This document shows positions 43,011-51,716 of a DNA stretch of 64,000 nucleotides, one piece after another. The stretch is from positions 186,001 to 250,000 of the forward strand of contig NZ_JAEMHM010000001.1 in NCBI RefSeq assembly GCF_016458275.1. Direction: 5' to 3'. Below the pieces are notes generated by a model. That model was not told the origin of the DNA, made no database searches, and saw only the letters and a program-made list of their open reading frames with translations. Numbering within the stretch: position 1 is the first letter of the stretch; the number at the start of each line of letters is the position of its first letter. A program made the translations under genes and the position numbers. The DNA comes from Geomesophilobacter sediminis (GTDB lineage: Bacteria > Desulfobacterota > Desulfuromonadia > Geobacterales > Geobacteraceae).

Positions 43011-43123
43011 CCTGCAACTTATGTTTCCCCGTTCCCAAAAGTCGCCCGCTAACGAGCAGTGCTGACCGTTGGGAAGCCGTATACACATAAAGTTGCAGGC
43101 GCAACCTTCGTCGCAGGGGTTGC
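43011..43123. other. Candidate structured RNA or large cruciform in a divergent intergenic region
   Basis: CCTGCAACTT (43011-43020) pairs perfectly with AAGTTGCAGG (43090-43099), and TTCCCAA (43032-43038) with TTGGGAA (43069-43075) inside it. A third hairpin, GCAACC (43101-43106) with GGTTGC (about 43118-43123), follows at once. I recognise no known riboswitch consensus in it. Confidence 0.5.
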
Positions 43124-43368
43124 TGCTGAAAGCAATGATTCGTTAAGGATACTCTGATAAATAAAATTTCCTGTACTTCAAATTGTAGTGGGCGTATCAT
43201 CGACCCGCTTGCCAAAGTTATAAGGAGCCAAGATCTCTTATAGCGCGGTAATCCCTCCTTTCCGGGTCGACAATAGTATACCGGAAAATTAGTCTGATAC
43301 AATCTTGCTTTGCTTATTTGTGGTGCTATGAGTACAGCGGGATCGGACGAAACAGGAGTGCGGCAGAG

Positions 43369-44433
43369 ATGGGAACAGAGACGGTTGTTCAATGTGCGAT
43401 CGAGATGGGCAGCGGCGACGACGCCCCGAACGGTGGGGACGGTGCCATAAAGAAGGCCTTCTCCCCGATCCTTACCCAAAGCCCGAAGCTGCGCGGCATC
43501 TTCGAGTACCTGACGGCGGTGGCCGGTACCGGGCAGCCGGTATTGGTGACCGGGGAGACCGGGGTCGGCAAGGAACTGGTGGCCCGCTCGCTGCATGACG
43601 CAAGCGGCCGCTGCGGCCCCTTCGTCGCCGTCAACGTGGCCGGCCTCGACGATCACATGTTTTCCGACGCCCTGTTCGGGCACGGCAAGGGGGCTTTCAC
43701 CGGAGCCGACCAGAGCCGCGACGGCCTGGTGGCCCGAGCCGCGGAGGGGACGCTTTTTCTCGACGAGATCGGCGACCTCTCGCTGCAGTCCCAGATCAAG
43801 CTGCTGCGCCTGCTCCAGGAAGGGGAATACTACCCGCTGGGGACCGACCGCCCCCGGAAGAGCTCGGCGCGGGTGGTGGTCGCGACCAACTGCGACCTGT
43901 CCCACAAGATGGGGGCGGGGCTTTTCCGCAAGGACCTCTACTACCGTCTCAACGCGCACCATGCGAGCATCCCGCCGCTCCGCGAGCGCCTCGAGGACCT
44001 CCCGCTGCTGGTCGATTTCTTTCTGGACCAGGCGGCGCAGATCCTGGAGCGCCCGCGCCCGGCCCATCCCCCCGAGCTGATCGACTACCTGAAGAGCTAC
44101 GACTTCCCCGGCAACGTACGCCAGCTCAAGGCCATGCTCTTCGACGCCGTGGCGCGGCACCGGCGCGGGGTCCTCTCGCTTTCCTCCTTCCGTCAGATGA
44201 TCGGGGCCCGGCGGGGGAGCGCCGTCAAGGAGCCGCTGGAATACCTCCGGCGGCTGGGCGACGAGAAGTTCGGTGCCCGGATGCCGACCCTGAAGGAAGC
44301 CGAGGAGGCGCTGATCGCGCATGCCCTGGAGGCGGCCGGCGGCAACCAGGGGATCGCCGCCTCCTACCTCGGCATCACCCGGCAGGCCCTCAACAAGAGG
44401 CTCGCGCGCCGGAAGGAAAGTTCAGAAAAGTAG
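43369..44433 (+). CDS. Sigma54 activator without receiver domain
   Basis: 354 residues from ATG 43369; AGGAG is 11 bases upstream. After about 45 unrecognised residues comes the AAA+ sigma54 activation domain: LVTGETGVGKELVARSLHDA, FGHGKGAFTGADQSRD (with the sigma54-contacting GAFTGA), TLFLDEIGDLSLQSQIKLLR, and FPGNVRQLKAMLFDAVA. A Fis-type HTH closes the protein (AGGNQGIAASYLGITRQALN). Without an N-terminal sensor, activity must be controlled by level, by a partner or by the short N-terminus. A single-domain response regulator lies divergently across a structured intergenic region. Confidence 0.9.
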   Translation: MGTETVVQCAIEMGSGDDAPNGGDGAIKKAFSPILTQSPKLRGIFEYLTAVAGTGQPVLVTGETGVGKELVARSLHDASGRCGPFVAVNVAGLDDHMFSDALFGHGKGAFTGADQSRDGLVARAAEGTLFLDEIGDLSLQSQIKLLRLLQEGEYYPLGTDRPRKSSARVVVATNCDLSHKMGAGLFRKDLYYRLNAHHASIPPLRERLEDLPLLVDFFLDQAAQILERPRPAHPPELIDYLKSYDFPGNVRQLKAMLFDAVARHRRGVLSLSSFRQMIGARRGSAVKEPLEYLRRLGDEKFGARMPTLKEAEEALIAHALEAAGGNQGIAASYLGITRQALNKRLARRKESSEK

Positions 44434-44436
44434 CCC

Positions 44437-44889
44437 CTACTGCTGTTCCACCTTGTCTCCGTCCCGAAGCCCCGGTTTCAAGGTCCAGCTCCCGGTGTTG
44501 TTCACCGCGCGCACCCCCACCAGGCCGTACCCGTCCCTGCCGAGATGCACGGTCAGCTCCACCGTCGTGTCGCCGTCCATCCAGTCGTCGAAGATCAGGT
44601 CCTTGATGGCGCAGCGCGGCTCCTCGAGCACCGCCCGCGCCGCGGTGCAGGTAAGTCCTGGGCCGGGGGGGGCAACGCTCCCCTCGTCGCAGCGCCGGAC
44701 CACCTTCCGGGCGACCCGGCAATCCTCGGGAAAGCCCAGGTGGGCCTCCATGTCGCGGACCTGGACGTGGTTGGGGAAGGGTGAGCTGTTTTCGAGCGTG
44801 ATGGTGATGGTCCGGCGGTAGGACTGGGCCTGCACCGGTGCCGCTGCCCAGGTGGCGATAAGCATAAGGGAAAGAAAAAGAAATCTCAT
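44437..44889 (-). CDS. Small exported protein, unknown function
   Basis: 150 residues from ATG 44889 with GAGGAG nine bases upstream. A signal peptide is clear (FLFLSLMLIATWAAAPVQAQ). The rest has four Cys (CRVARKVVRRC, TCTAARAVLEEPRC), probably two periplasmic disulfides, and a beta-rich end (TVELTVHLGRDGYGLVGVRA). I do not recognise the family. It converges on the sigma54 activator with a three-base gap between stop codons and is alone on its strand. Confidence 0.7.
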   Translation of the reverse strand: MRFLFLSLMLIATWAAAPVQAQSYRRTITITLENSSPFPNHVQVRDMEAHLGFPEDCRVARKVVRRCDEGSVAPPGPGLTCTAARAVLEEPRCAIKDLIFDDWMDGDTTVELTVHLGRDGYGLVGVRAVNNTGSWTLKPGLRDGDKVEQQ

Positions 44890-45109
44890 GGTGAAGGCTC
44901 CTCGCCCCATTGTCGGACGCCCGCCGTCAAGATGTCAATAAGCCGGTCCCGGAGGGCACGGCTTGGCCCCTCCCTGACTTCCCGTAATTCCCCTGGCTCG
45001 CGATCCTGCTTCCCTGAAACGGCGAAACTGGGTATACTCTCCAGATTTTAAAGGGCGGCGGCATGCCGCCTGTCCCCATTGCCGCCGCAACGGCGGCTGC
45101 CGAGGTGCC

Positions 45110-46021
45110 ATGGAATCGCGCAACGTCCCCTCCTTCCTGTCGGCGCTGGAAAACGAGGCAATCCGGATCATCCGCGAGGCGACCGCCGAAGCGGAGCGTC
45201 CGGTGCTGCTTTATTCCATCGGCAAGGATTCTTCGGTGCTGCTTCACCTCGCCCTCAAGGCGTTCTACCCGATGAAGCCTCCGTTTCCCCTCATGCATGT
45301 GAACACCACCTGGAAGTTCCGGGAGATGATCTCCTTTCGGGACGAGACCGCGCAGCGGCTCGGCCTGGAACTGATCAGCCATACCAACGAGGCCGGGGTG
45401 CGCGAAGGGGTCACCCCCTTTAGCCACGGCAGCCGGGCCTACACCGACATCATGAAGACCCAGGCGCTGCTCCAGTCGCTGGAAAGCTACCGCTTCGACA
45501 TGATCTTCGGCGGCGCCCGGCGCGACGAGGAGAAGAGCCGGGCCAAGGAGCGGGTCTTCTCCTTCCGCGACGCGGCCCATGCCTGGGAGCCGCGGGACCA
45601 GCGTCCCGAGCTCTGGAGCATTCCCAATCTCCGCCGCCGCGAGGGGGAGAGCTTCCGGGTCTTCCCCCTTTCCAACTGGACCGAGCTCGATATCTGGCGC
45701 TACATCGCCTGGCAGCGCATCCCCGTTGTCCCCCTCTATTTCGCGGCGGAGCGCCCGGTGGTCGACCGGGGGGGGCAGTGGATCATGGTGGACGACGAGC
45801 GGATGCCGCTCTACCCGGATGAAAAGCCGCAGCTGCGCCGGGTCCGCTTCCGCACCCTCGGCTGCTATCCGCTCACCGCCGGGGTGGAGTCCGACGCCAC
45901 CACCGTGGAGGAGATCGTCGCGGAACTGGAGGCGGCGCGGGACTCGGAACGCTGCGGCCGCCTGATCGACTTCGACCAGAGCGGATCGATGGAGAAAAAG
46001 AAACGGGAGGGATATTTCTGA
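45110..46021 (+). CDS. cysD: Sulfate adenylyltransferase subunit 2 (CysD)
   Basis: 303 residues. The PP-loop ATP pyrophosphatase motif ([20 protein letters not shown]) and the CysD segments [51 protein letters not shown]-like [20 protein letters not shown] and [16 protein letters not shown] are all present. With the CysN GTPase it forms APS from sulfate and ATP, the entry to sulfate assimilation. The stop shares one base with the cysNC start (TGATG), so the two are translationally coupled. Confidence 0.96.
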   Translation: MESRNVPSFLSALENEAIRIIREATAEAERPVLLYSIGKDSSVLLHLALKAFYPMKPPFPLMHVNTTWKFREMISFRDETAQRLGLELISHTNEAGVREGVTPFSHGSRAYTDIMKTQALLQSLESYRFDMIFGGARRDEEKSRAKERVFSFRDAAHAWEPRDQRPELWSIPNLRRREGESFRVFPLSNWTELDIWRYIAWQRIPVVPLYFAAERPVVDRGGQWIMVDDERMPLYPDEKPQLRRVRFRTLGCYPLTAGVESDATTVEEIVAELEAARDSERCGRLIDFDQSGSMEKKKREGYF

Positions 46022-47940
46022 TGAGCCGACACGACGGTATCCTCCGTTTTCTCACCTGCGGCAGCGTCGATGACGGCAAGTCGACCCTGATCGGACACCT
46101 GCTCGCCCTGACCGGGAACCTCTACGACGACCAGCTGCAGCTTTTGGAGAAGGAGAGCGGCGGCCCCGGGACCCCCCGCGACACCCTGGACTATTCCCTT
46201 TTGCTGGACGGCCTGATCGCCGAGCGGGAACAGGGGATCACCATCGACGTCGCCTACCGCTACTTCGAGACGCCGGCCCGCAAGTTCGTCGTCGCCGACA
46301 CCCCGGGACACGAGCGCTACACCCGCAACATGGCGACCGGGGCCTCCAACTGCTCCGCGGCCCTGATCCTCATCGACGCCACCCTCGGGGTGCTCCCCCA
46401 GACCCGGCGCCATGCGCTAATCTGTTCCCTTTTGGGGATCACCCACCTGCTCTTCGCGGTCAACAAGATGGACAAGGTGGGGTGGGACCCGGCGCTCTTT
46501 GACAAGGTGCAGCAGCAGTGCCGTGCCCTGGCGCGCGACCTGGAACGGTTCGGGGTGGCCCCGAAGGAGCACATCGAAATCCCCGTTTCCGCGCTGTACG
46601 GCGACAACCTCACCGAGGCATCCCCCCGCAGCGCCTGGTACGACGGGCCGACCGTCATGCAGTGGCTCGAGACGGTGGCGCCCCCCGAGGCCGCCTCGCA
46701 GCGGCCGTTGCGGCTGCCGGTTCAGTACGTGATCCGGGGCGGGGACGGCGAGAAGGGGTGGCAGCCGCAGGCGCGCAGACAAAACGGCGACGGACCGGAG
46801 CGCGTCTTTCGTGCCTACGCCGGGAGCATCGCCTCCGGGGGGCTCCATCCGGGCGACCGCGTCGCCGTGTTGCCGGGCGGGTTCGAGACCACGGTCCGGG
46901 AACTCTGGCACGCCGACGAAAAACTCGCCGAAGCGGGAGTCGGCACGGCGGTTTCCGTCGTCCTGGAAGGGGAGCACGACGTGGCGCGCGGCGACCTGCT
47001 CGCCGCTCCCGACACGCTCCCCCAGGTGGCAAGTCTCTTCAAGGCGCAACTGGTCTGGATGAGCAGCGAGCCGCTCTATGCGGGCCGGTCCTATGTCTAC
47101 CGCGGGGTCTGCGGCAGCGCCGGCGCCGAGGCAACCCGCATCAGGAGCCGCATCGAGCTCAACTCCTACCACCGGCTCGCCTCGGACCGTCTGGAGCTCA
47201 ACGACGTGGGGGAGGTGGAGATCACCCTCTCCCGGGCGGTCCCGCTCGACCCGTACCGGGAGAACCGGGAAACGGGAAGCTTCATCCTCGTCGACCGCGC
47301 CACCAACGCCACCGTCGCCTGCGGGATGGTCCTGCACCCGCTGCGCCGGGGCAGCAACCTCGCCCGGCGCACCCAGGCGGTGAGCGCCCAGGAGCGGGCC
47401 GCGCTCAAGGGACAGCGCCCCTGCGTCATCTGGCTCACCGGCCTTTCCGGCGCGGGTAAGTCGACCCTGGCGAACCTGGTGGAGCGCCGGCTGCTCGGGA
47501 TGGGGAAGCATTGCATGCTGCTCGACGGCGATCACGTGCGCCTGGGACTGAACCGCGACCTCGGCTTCACCGAGGCGGACCGGGTGGAGAACATCCGGCG
47601 CATCGGGGAGGTGGCCAAGCTGATGACCGACGCCGGCCTCATCGTGCTGACCGCCTTCATCTCCCCGTTTCGTGCCGACCGGGACATGGTGCGCGCGCTC
47701 TTCCCGGAAGGGGGGTTCCTCGAGGTGCATGTCGCCACGCCGCTTGACGAGTGCGCCCGCCGAGATCCCAAGGGGCTCTACGCCAAGGCCAGGCGCGGCG
47801 AGATCCCCAACTTCACCGGGATCAGCTCCCCGTACGAGCCCCCCGAGTCCCCGGAGCTGCGGATCGACACCGAGGGGGAGCCGGTGGAAAGCTCCGCGGA
47901 GCGGATCATCAGCTGCCTTAAGGAGCGGGGGCTCCTGTAG
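46021..47940 (+). CDS. cysNC: CysN-CysC fusion: sulfate adenylyltransferase GTPase subunit and APS kinase
   Basis: 639 residues. The CysN part (1-445) has the G-protein motifs [14 protein letters not shown] (G1), [17 protein letters not shown] (G3) and [12 protein letters not shown] (G4), then EF-Tu-like beta domains. The CysC part (about 460-639) has its own P-loop [19 protein letters not shown] near residue 475 and the APS kinase segments [30 protein letters not shown], and [13 protein letters not shown]. The fusion makes APS and then PAPS in one chain, as in NodQ-type proteins. The PAPS reductase gene (cysH) is not in the window. Confidence 0.96.
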   Translation: MSRHDGILRFLTCGSVDDGKSTLIGHLLALTGNLYDDQLQLLEKESGGPGTPRDTLDYSLLLDGLIAEREQGITIDVAYRYFETPARKFVVADTPGHERYTRNMATGASNCSAALILIDATLGVLPQTRRHALICSLLGITHLLFAVNKMDKVGWDPALFDKVQQQCRALARDLERFGVAPKEHIEIPVSALYGDNLTEASPRSAWYDGPTVMQWLETVAPPEAASQRPLRLPVQYVIRGGDGEKGWQPQARRQNGDGPERVFRAYAGSIASGGLHPGDRVAVLPGGFETTVRELWHADEKLAEAGVGTAVSVVLEGEHDVARGDLLAAPDTLPQVASLFKAQLVWMSSEPLYAGRSYVYRGVCGSAGAEATRIRSRIELNSYHRLASDRLELNDVGEVEITLSRAVPLDPYRENRETGSFILVDRATNATVACGMVLHPLRRGSNLARRTQAVSAQERAALKGQRPCVIWLTGLSGAGKSTLANLVERRLLGMGKHCMLLDGDHVRLGLNRDLGFTEADRVENIRRIGEVAKLMTDAGLIVLTAFISPFRADRDMVRALFPEGGFLEVHVATPLDECARRDPKGLYAKARRGEIPNFTGISSPYEPPESPELRIDTEGEPVESSAERIISCLKERGLL

Positions 47941-47954
47941 GAAACGGCAAACCG

Positions 47955-48012
47955 CTCCTCACCCCGGCCGTCGCAAGCTCACGCTCCCGCGCGCGACCTT
48001 GAGGGGAGGGGC
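47955..48012. repeat. CCTCACCCC-type dispersed repeat
   Basis: CTCCTCACCCCGGCCGTCGC through GACCTTGAGGGGAGGGG is a diverged copy of the repeats flanking ferritin. It lies right after the cysNC stop codon. Confidence 0.45.
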
Positions 48013-48027
48013 CGGAGGCCAGCAATG

Positions 48028-48073
48028 AAAAAGGCCGCCCGGCGGAGTCTTGGACTCGGCCGGGCGGCCTTTT
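48028..48073. terminator. Bidirectional terminator
   Basis: AAAAAGGCCGCCCGGC pairs with GCCGGGCGGCCTTTT around a 14-base loop. It serves cysNC on the + strand and the small gene at 48097 on the minus strand. Confidence 0.85.
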
Positions 48074-48096
48074 CATCTGCAGGATACGGACCGGAA

Positions 48097-48294
48097 CTAG
48101 TGGAGCATGGAGTGGTCGCCGCTTATGTGCGGGAACATCTCGTGGTGTACTTCATGGTTCAAATCCGGAATCGTGCCGCAGCTTACGCAGAGGAACTTTT
48201 CGTCCAGCGTCTTGAAGTCACCCCGCTCGCAGTCCGGGCTCCAGATCCTGGTGTCGCACGTCTTTTCCGACGTTTTTTCCAATGGTTCCTTCAT
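48097..48294 (-). CDS. Small Cys/His-rich protein, unknown function
   Basis: 65 residues with AAAGGAG five bases before the ATG and a strong terminator after the stop, so it looks like a complete transcription unit. It has four Cys (TCDTRIW, SPDCERGD, FLCVSCGTIPD) and a His-rich C-terminus (HEVHHEMFPHISGDHS). The CxxC with later His residues suggests a zinc or other metal site. I do not recognise the family. The neighbour on the same strand is tldD, 96 bases upstream, which has no obvious link to it. Confidence 0.7.
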   Translation of the reverse strand: MKEPLEKTSEKTCDTRIWSPDCERGDFKTLDEKFLCVSCGTIPDLNHEVHHEMFPHISGDHSMLH

Positions 48295-48390
48295 GACTTC
48301 TCCTTTCCGCGCTTCGCGTGCCAGCCGAAACGCCGGGGGCTTGGCCCAGCTTCAGTATAGCAAAATGCGCCTGCGGAAGGGAGCCTGCCG

Positions 48391-49773
48391 TCAGGCGGCG
48401 CCGCCGACGGTGATCCCCGGGATCAGGAGGGTCGGCTGGGCGTCGGCCACCGGGACCCCCTGGCCGTCCTTGCCGCAGGTCCCGATCCCGAATCCGAGAT
48501 CGTTTCCCACCATGCTGATCGCCTTCAAAACCTCCGGGCCGTTGCCGGTCAGCGTCGCCCCCCGCACCGGCTCGCCGACCGTCCCGTTCTCGATCAGGTA
48601 CCCCTCGCTCACCTCGAAGACGAAGTCGCCGGTCACCGTGTTGACCTGCCCCCCACCCATCTTGCGCACGAAGAGCCCGCTCGGGACGCTTTTCAGGATC
48701 TCCTCCGGGGTGCTCTCCCCCGGAGCGATCAGGGTGTTGCTCATCCGGGCGATGGGACGGGTCCGGTAGGTCTCCCGGCGTCCGTTGCCGGTGGAGTGCC
48801 ACCCCCCTTTCATGGCGGAGAGCCGGTCCGAGATGTACCCCTTGAGCACGCCATTTTCCACCAGGACGGTGCGCTGCGCCGGGGTCCCCTCGTCGTCGAA
48901 GGAGTAGGAGCCGCGCGCGTTGGGGATGGTGGCGTCGTCGATGACGGTGATCAGCGGCGACGCGACCTGCTCGCCGATCCGGCCGGCGTAGACCGAGGTC
49001 TTCGCCTGGACCAGGTCCGCCTCCAGGCCGTGCCCGATCGCCTCGTGGACCATGGTCCCCCCGGCCTCGGAGGAAAGGACCACCGGGAGCACCCCGGCCG
49101 GCGACTTGCGCGCCCCGAGCATCATGACGGCACGCCCCGCCGCCCGCAGGCCGAGCTCCTCGGGAGAGGCCTGCTGGAACAGTTCCAGGCCGCTGAAGCC
49201 CCCCAGCGGCTCGTAACCGGTCTGCAGCACCTCGCCGTCGCGGGCCACCGCCTGCACGGTGAACACCGTCGCGGTCCGGGTCTCGTCGGTGAAGTCCCCC
49301 AGGGAATTGGCCACCTGGACCCGCACCTCGGCGTCCCGGTAGCTCACCCCCACCTGGCGCACCCGCGGGTCGAAGCCGCGGGCGGCCCGTTCGGCCCGGT
49401 TCACCAGGGCCACCTTCTCCTCCAGCGGCACGCTGCCCGGCCGGGTCAGGATCGGGTACCCCGCCCCGATCCGGGGCGCGCCCAGCGCGATCGCGGCGGC
49501 GAAGGCCCTTCCCCGCACCCCTTTGCTCACCGTGTCGGCCAGCTCCAAAAGCGCCGCTTCGGTCAGCACGTTGCTGTAGGCGTAGGCGGTGCAGAGATCG
49601 GCGATCACCCGGATACCCACCCCCCGGTCCGAAGCGGCGAGGAGCCGTTCGATCTTGCCGTCTTCGCATGCCACCATGGTAAACGCGCCGTCCTCGAAGT
49701 AGATCTCCGCGAACTCCCCCCCTCCGGCCAGCGCCCTGCGCAGTATGCGCGCCGCATCTATCCGTTCCAGCAC
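48391..49773 (-). CDS. tldD: TldD-type metalloprotease
   Basis: 460 residues. The diagnostic zinc motif of TldD (HExxxH) is in GGTMVHEAIGHGLEADLV. The TldD fold is further shown by EIYFEDGAFTMVACEDGKIE, GVGIRVIADLCTAYAYSN, SYSFDDEGTPAQRTVLVENG, RMSNTLIAPGE and the C-terminal LGFGIGTCGKDGQGVPV. TldD works with TldE (PmbA) to cleave unfolded or modified peptides, including antitoxins and RiPP precursors. No tldE is adjacent. A DUF4911 gene overlaps its start by 16 bases. Confidence 0.93.
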   Translation of the reverse strand: MLERIDAARILRRALAGGGEFAEIYFEDGAFTMVACEDGKIERLLAASDRGVGIRVIADLCTAYAYSNVLTEAALLELADTVSKGVRGRAFAAAIALGAPRIGAGYPILTRPGSVPLEEKVALVNRAERAARGFDPRVRQVGVSYRDAEVRVQVANSLGDFTDETRTATVFTVQAVARDGEVLQTGYEPLGGFSGLELFQQASPEELGLRAAGRAVMMLGARKSPAGVLPVVLSSEAGGTMVHEAIGHGLEADLVQAKTSVYAGRIGEQVASPLITVIDDATIPNARGSYSFDDEGTPAQRTVLVENGVLKGYISDRLSAMKGGWHSTGNGRRETYRTRPIARMSNTLIAPGESTPEEILKSVPSGLFVRKMGGGQVNTVTGDFVFEVSEGYLIENGTVGEPVRGATLTGNGPEVLKAISMVGNDLGFGIGTCGKDGQGVPVADAQPTLLIPGITVGGAA

Positions 49774-49997
49774 CCGTCACCCCCTTGGGTCACTTCGGTG
49801 ACCGTGATTTCTTTTGCCAGCGCCTGCATGAGCGACTCGACGTCGTCGGCAAAGGCGACCGGGTAAACGACCTTGACGATCCCCTGGCGAGGGTCGACGG
49901 TGCTCATGGTGGAGAGCCCTTCGTACGCCTCGAGGATGAATTTCAGGTAGACGAGGTCCTTCCCCGACACCCGGTAAAAACGGCAGCGATCTTCCAT
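49758..49997 (-). CDS. DUF4911 protein
   Basis: 79 residues from ATG 49997 behind GGAGGG. The short alpha/beta sequence (FYRVSGKDLVYLKFILEAYE, ITVTEVTQGGDGCW) matches DUF4911, a small family common in this bacterial group. The pattern, with a strand-helix-strand core, suggests an ACT- or ferredoxin-like fold, but this is inference. It overlaps tldD by 16 bases and so is probably translated together with it. Confidence 0.72.
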   Translation of the reverse strand: MEDRCRFYRVSGKDLVYLKFILEAYEGLSTMSTVDPRQGIVKVVYPVAFADDVESLMQALAKEITVTEVTQGGDGCWNG

Positions 49998-50112
49998 CTT
50001 CCCTCCGCGGGGCTTTCCCGCCCGTCGAAGGTTAATACCATTTGGCCGGCCAAAAGACAAATGCATCTTTGCCGCCTTGCCTCCTCATGATCATCTGATA
50101 TTGTACTCAACC

Positions 50113-51405
50113 ATGTTTAAGCCATTAATACAAATTAATGAAATTGTCCGCCTGGCCACGGTGGCGAGCGCGCTGCTGGCGCTGCTCCTGGTCGCGACAC
50201 CCTCCCGGGCCGACGCCGCCTACCAGCCCGACCTCGCCGCGAAGCTCGCCCGCGAGGCCGATGCCGCCTATGTCGGGTTCGGGGTCTACGAGGCCGATCC
50301 GCGCACCCAGTTCAAGTACCAATCCCTTCCCACCGGCCACGCCGGCTCCTTCCGCCTGACGGTCAAAAACGCCGGCGACCTGCCGGACCGCTTCACCCTC
50401 GGGGGAACCGGCAGCGGCAGCGGCTTCACGGTCCGCTACCTCGACCCGGGGGGGAGCGACGTCACGGCGGCAGTCGCGGCGGGAACCTACCGGACTGCCC
50501 TGCTGCAGCCGGGGGAGTCCGTGGTGCTGTCGGTCGAGGTCACCCCTTCCGACCTTCCGATCGGCACCTCCTACCAGGTGGGGGTGGGGGCGGTTTCCGC
50601 CGCAGATGCCACCCGCGCCGACCGTTTCAACCTCGAGACGGTGACCTGCGGCAGCACCCCGGCGGTGACCATCACCTCCCCCCCCGATGCCACCGGCACT
50701 CCCGGCGGGAGCGTCGTCTACCCCTACACGGTCACCAACGTCGGGACCGATACCAACACCTTCGCCCTGGCTTCCGGGAGCACCGCGGGAACCTCAGTGC
50801 TCATTGCCGATGACGGAGCGGGGGGGGGGATCGCCGGCGACGGGATCCGCCAGGCCGGGGAGACCAACGTTGCCTCCACCACCGGGGTCCTCGCCCCGGG
50901 GCAGGGATACCGCTTCTTCGCCGTGGTGACGCTCCCCGGGAGCAGCGTCAACGGTAACACCTCGGTCACCACGGTCACCGCCACCGGGACCGGGGCCACT
51001 GCCAGCGACCAGACCACCACCACGACCGTGGCGCCGGTGGTCAGCGTCGAGGAGAGTGTCCGCAACTTCAGCCAGGGGGGCGGCTTTTCCGCCGCGGCCG
51101 ACGCCCAGCCGGGAGAAACCGTGGAGTACCGGATGCGGGTGACCAATTCCGGTGCCGCAGCGGCCACCGCGGTCGTGCTCACCGCACCGCTACCGGCCGA
51201 TGTGACCCTGGTGCCCGGATCGGTGAAGGTGACCACCTCGGCAGTGGGAGACGGCGACCCCTGTGTCCCCTCGGCGTGCGGGCAGGCGAGCGCGGGTGGC
51301 AACGGCATCAGCGCCTTTTTGGGCACCGGGGCGGGGGACGGGACCGGCGGGGCGCTGGCTCCCGGAAACACGCTCTACGTCTTTTTCCGGGCGGTCGTGC
51401 AATAG
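50113..51405 (+). CDS. Secreted DUF11-like repeat protein
   Basis: 430 residues from ATG 50113; no good ribosome site is visible and the upstream TTG start at 50077 has none either. A signal peptide (ATVASALLALLLVATPSRAD) is followed by three or four beta domains of the DUF11/conserved-repeat type: HAGSFRLTVKNAGDLPDRFT, GGSVVYPYTVTNVGTDTNTF, and PGETVEYRMRVTNSGAAAAT ending in PADVTLVPGSVKV. Such domains build extracellular fibres or surface layers. It precedes the 1972-residue surface protein, with a REP-bearing gap of about 310 bases, and shares its domain type. Confidence 0.82.
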   Translation: MFKPLIQINEIVRLATVASALLALLLVATPSRADAAYQPDLAAKLAREADAAYVGFGVYEADPRTQFKYQSLPTGHAGSFRLTVKNAGDLPDRFTLGGTGSGSGFTVRYLDPGGSDVTAAVAAGTYRTALLQPGESVVLSVEVTPSDLPIGTSYQVGVGAVSAADATRADRFNLETVTCGSTPAVTITSPPDATGTPGGSVVYPYTVTNVGTDTNTFALASGSTAGTSVLIADDGAGGGIAGDGIRQAGETNVASTTGVLAPGQGYRFFAVVTLPGSSVNGNTSVTTVTATGTGATASDQTTTTTVAPVVSVEESVRNFSQGGGFSAAADAQPGETVEYRMRVTNSGAAAATAVVLTAPLPADVTLVPGSVKVTTSAVGDGDPCVPSACGQASAGGNGISAFLGTGAGDGTGGALAPGNTLYVFFRAVVQ

Positions 51406-51716
51406 AAGGGGCGCAGGGTGGAGGATCGGGCGAGGCGTAGCGGGAGGCGCGGCATTCCTGCCCGAATCGGCTGTTAGATGAATCGCGCCGGGAAAGGCGC
51501 TCCCACAGAATCGGTGGCCCCCAATCGCGTGGAATGTCGCTTCTACAGGGCAAGCGCCTGCTCGTGTTGTTCGCGCCGCCCCTCCAGTGACGGGAGGATG
51601 GTTAATTCATACGGTTATTCCCGGCGGCCTCGATGCCCCGGTGGCACCCATACAAGTAGATTTCCGGAGCGCTGCGCTGGCAGCGGGAATGCTGATCGGT
51701 TGTCGGAGGGATGGCG
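51406..51716. other. Gap with a degenerate REP doublet
   Basis: A GTGG-head palindrome (51483-51506) and a shortened GTAG-head copy (51525-51546) on the minus strand repeat the order seen at 40.7-40.9 kb. The rest is the leader of the giant gene. No other gene is supported. Confidence 0.6.
51483..51546 (-). repeat. REP doublet 3 (degenerate)
   Basis: The first palindrome reads GCGCCTTTCCCGGCGC on the minus strand, one change from the main form. The second has lost two bases of its stem. It lies between two secreted-protein genes. Confidence 0.65.

Noticed and set aside
43011-43123. Cyclic di-GMP (GEMM), cobalamin or TPP riboswitch
   Set aside because: None of the conserved core sequences of these classes is present; only the secondary structure is striking.
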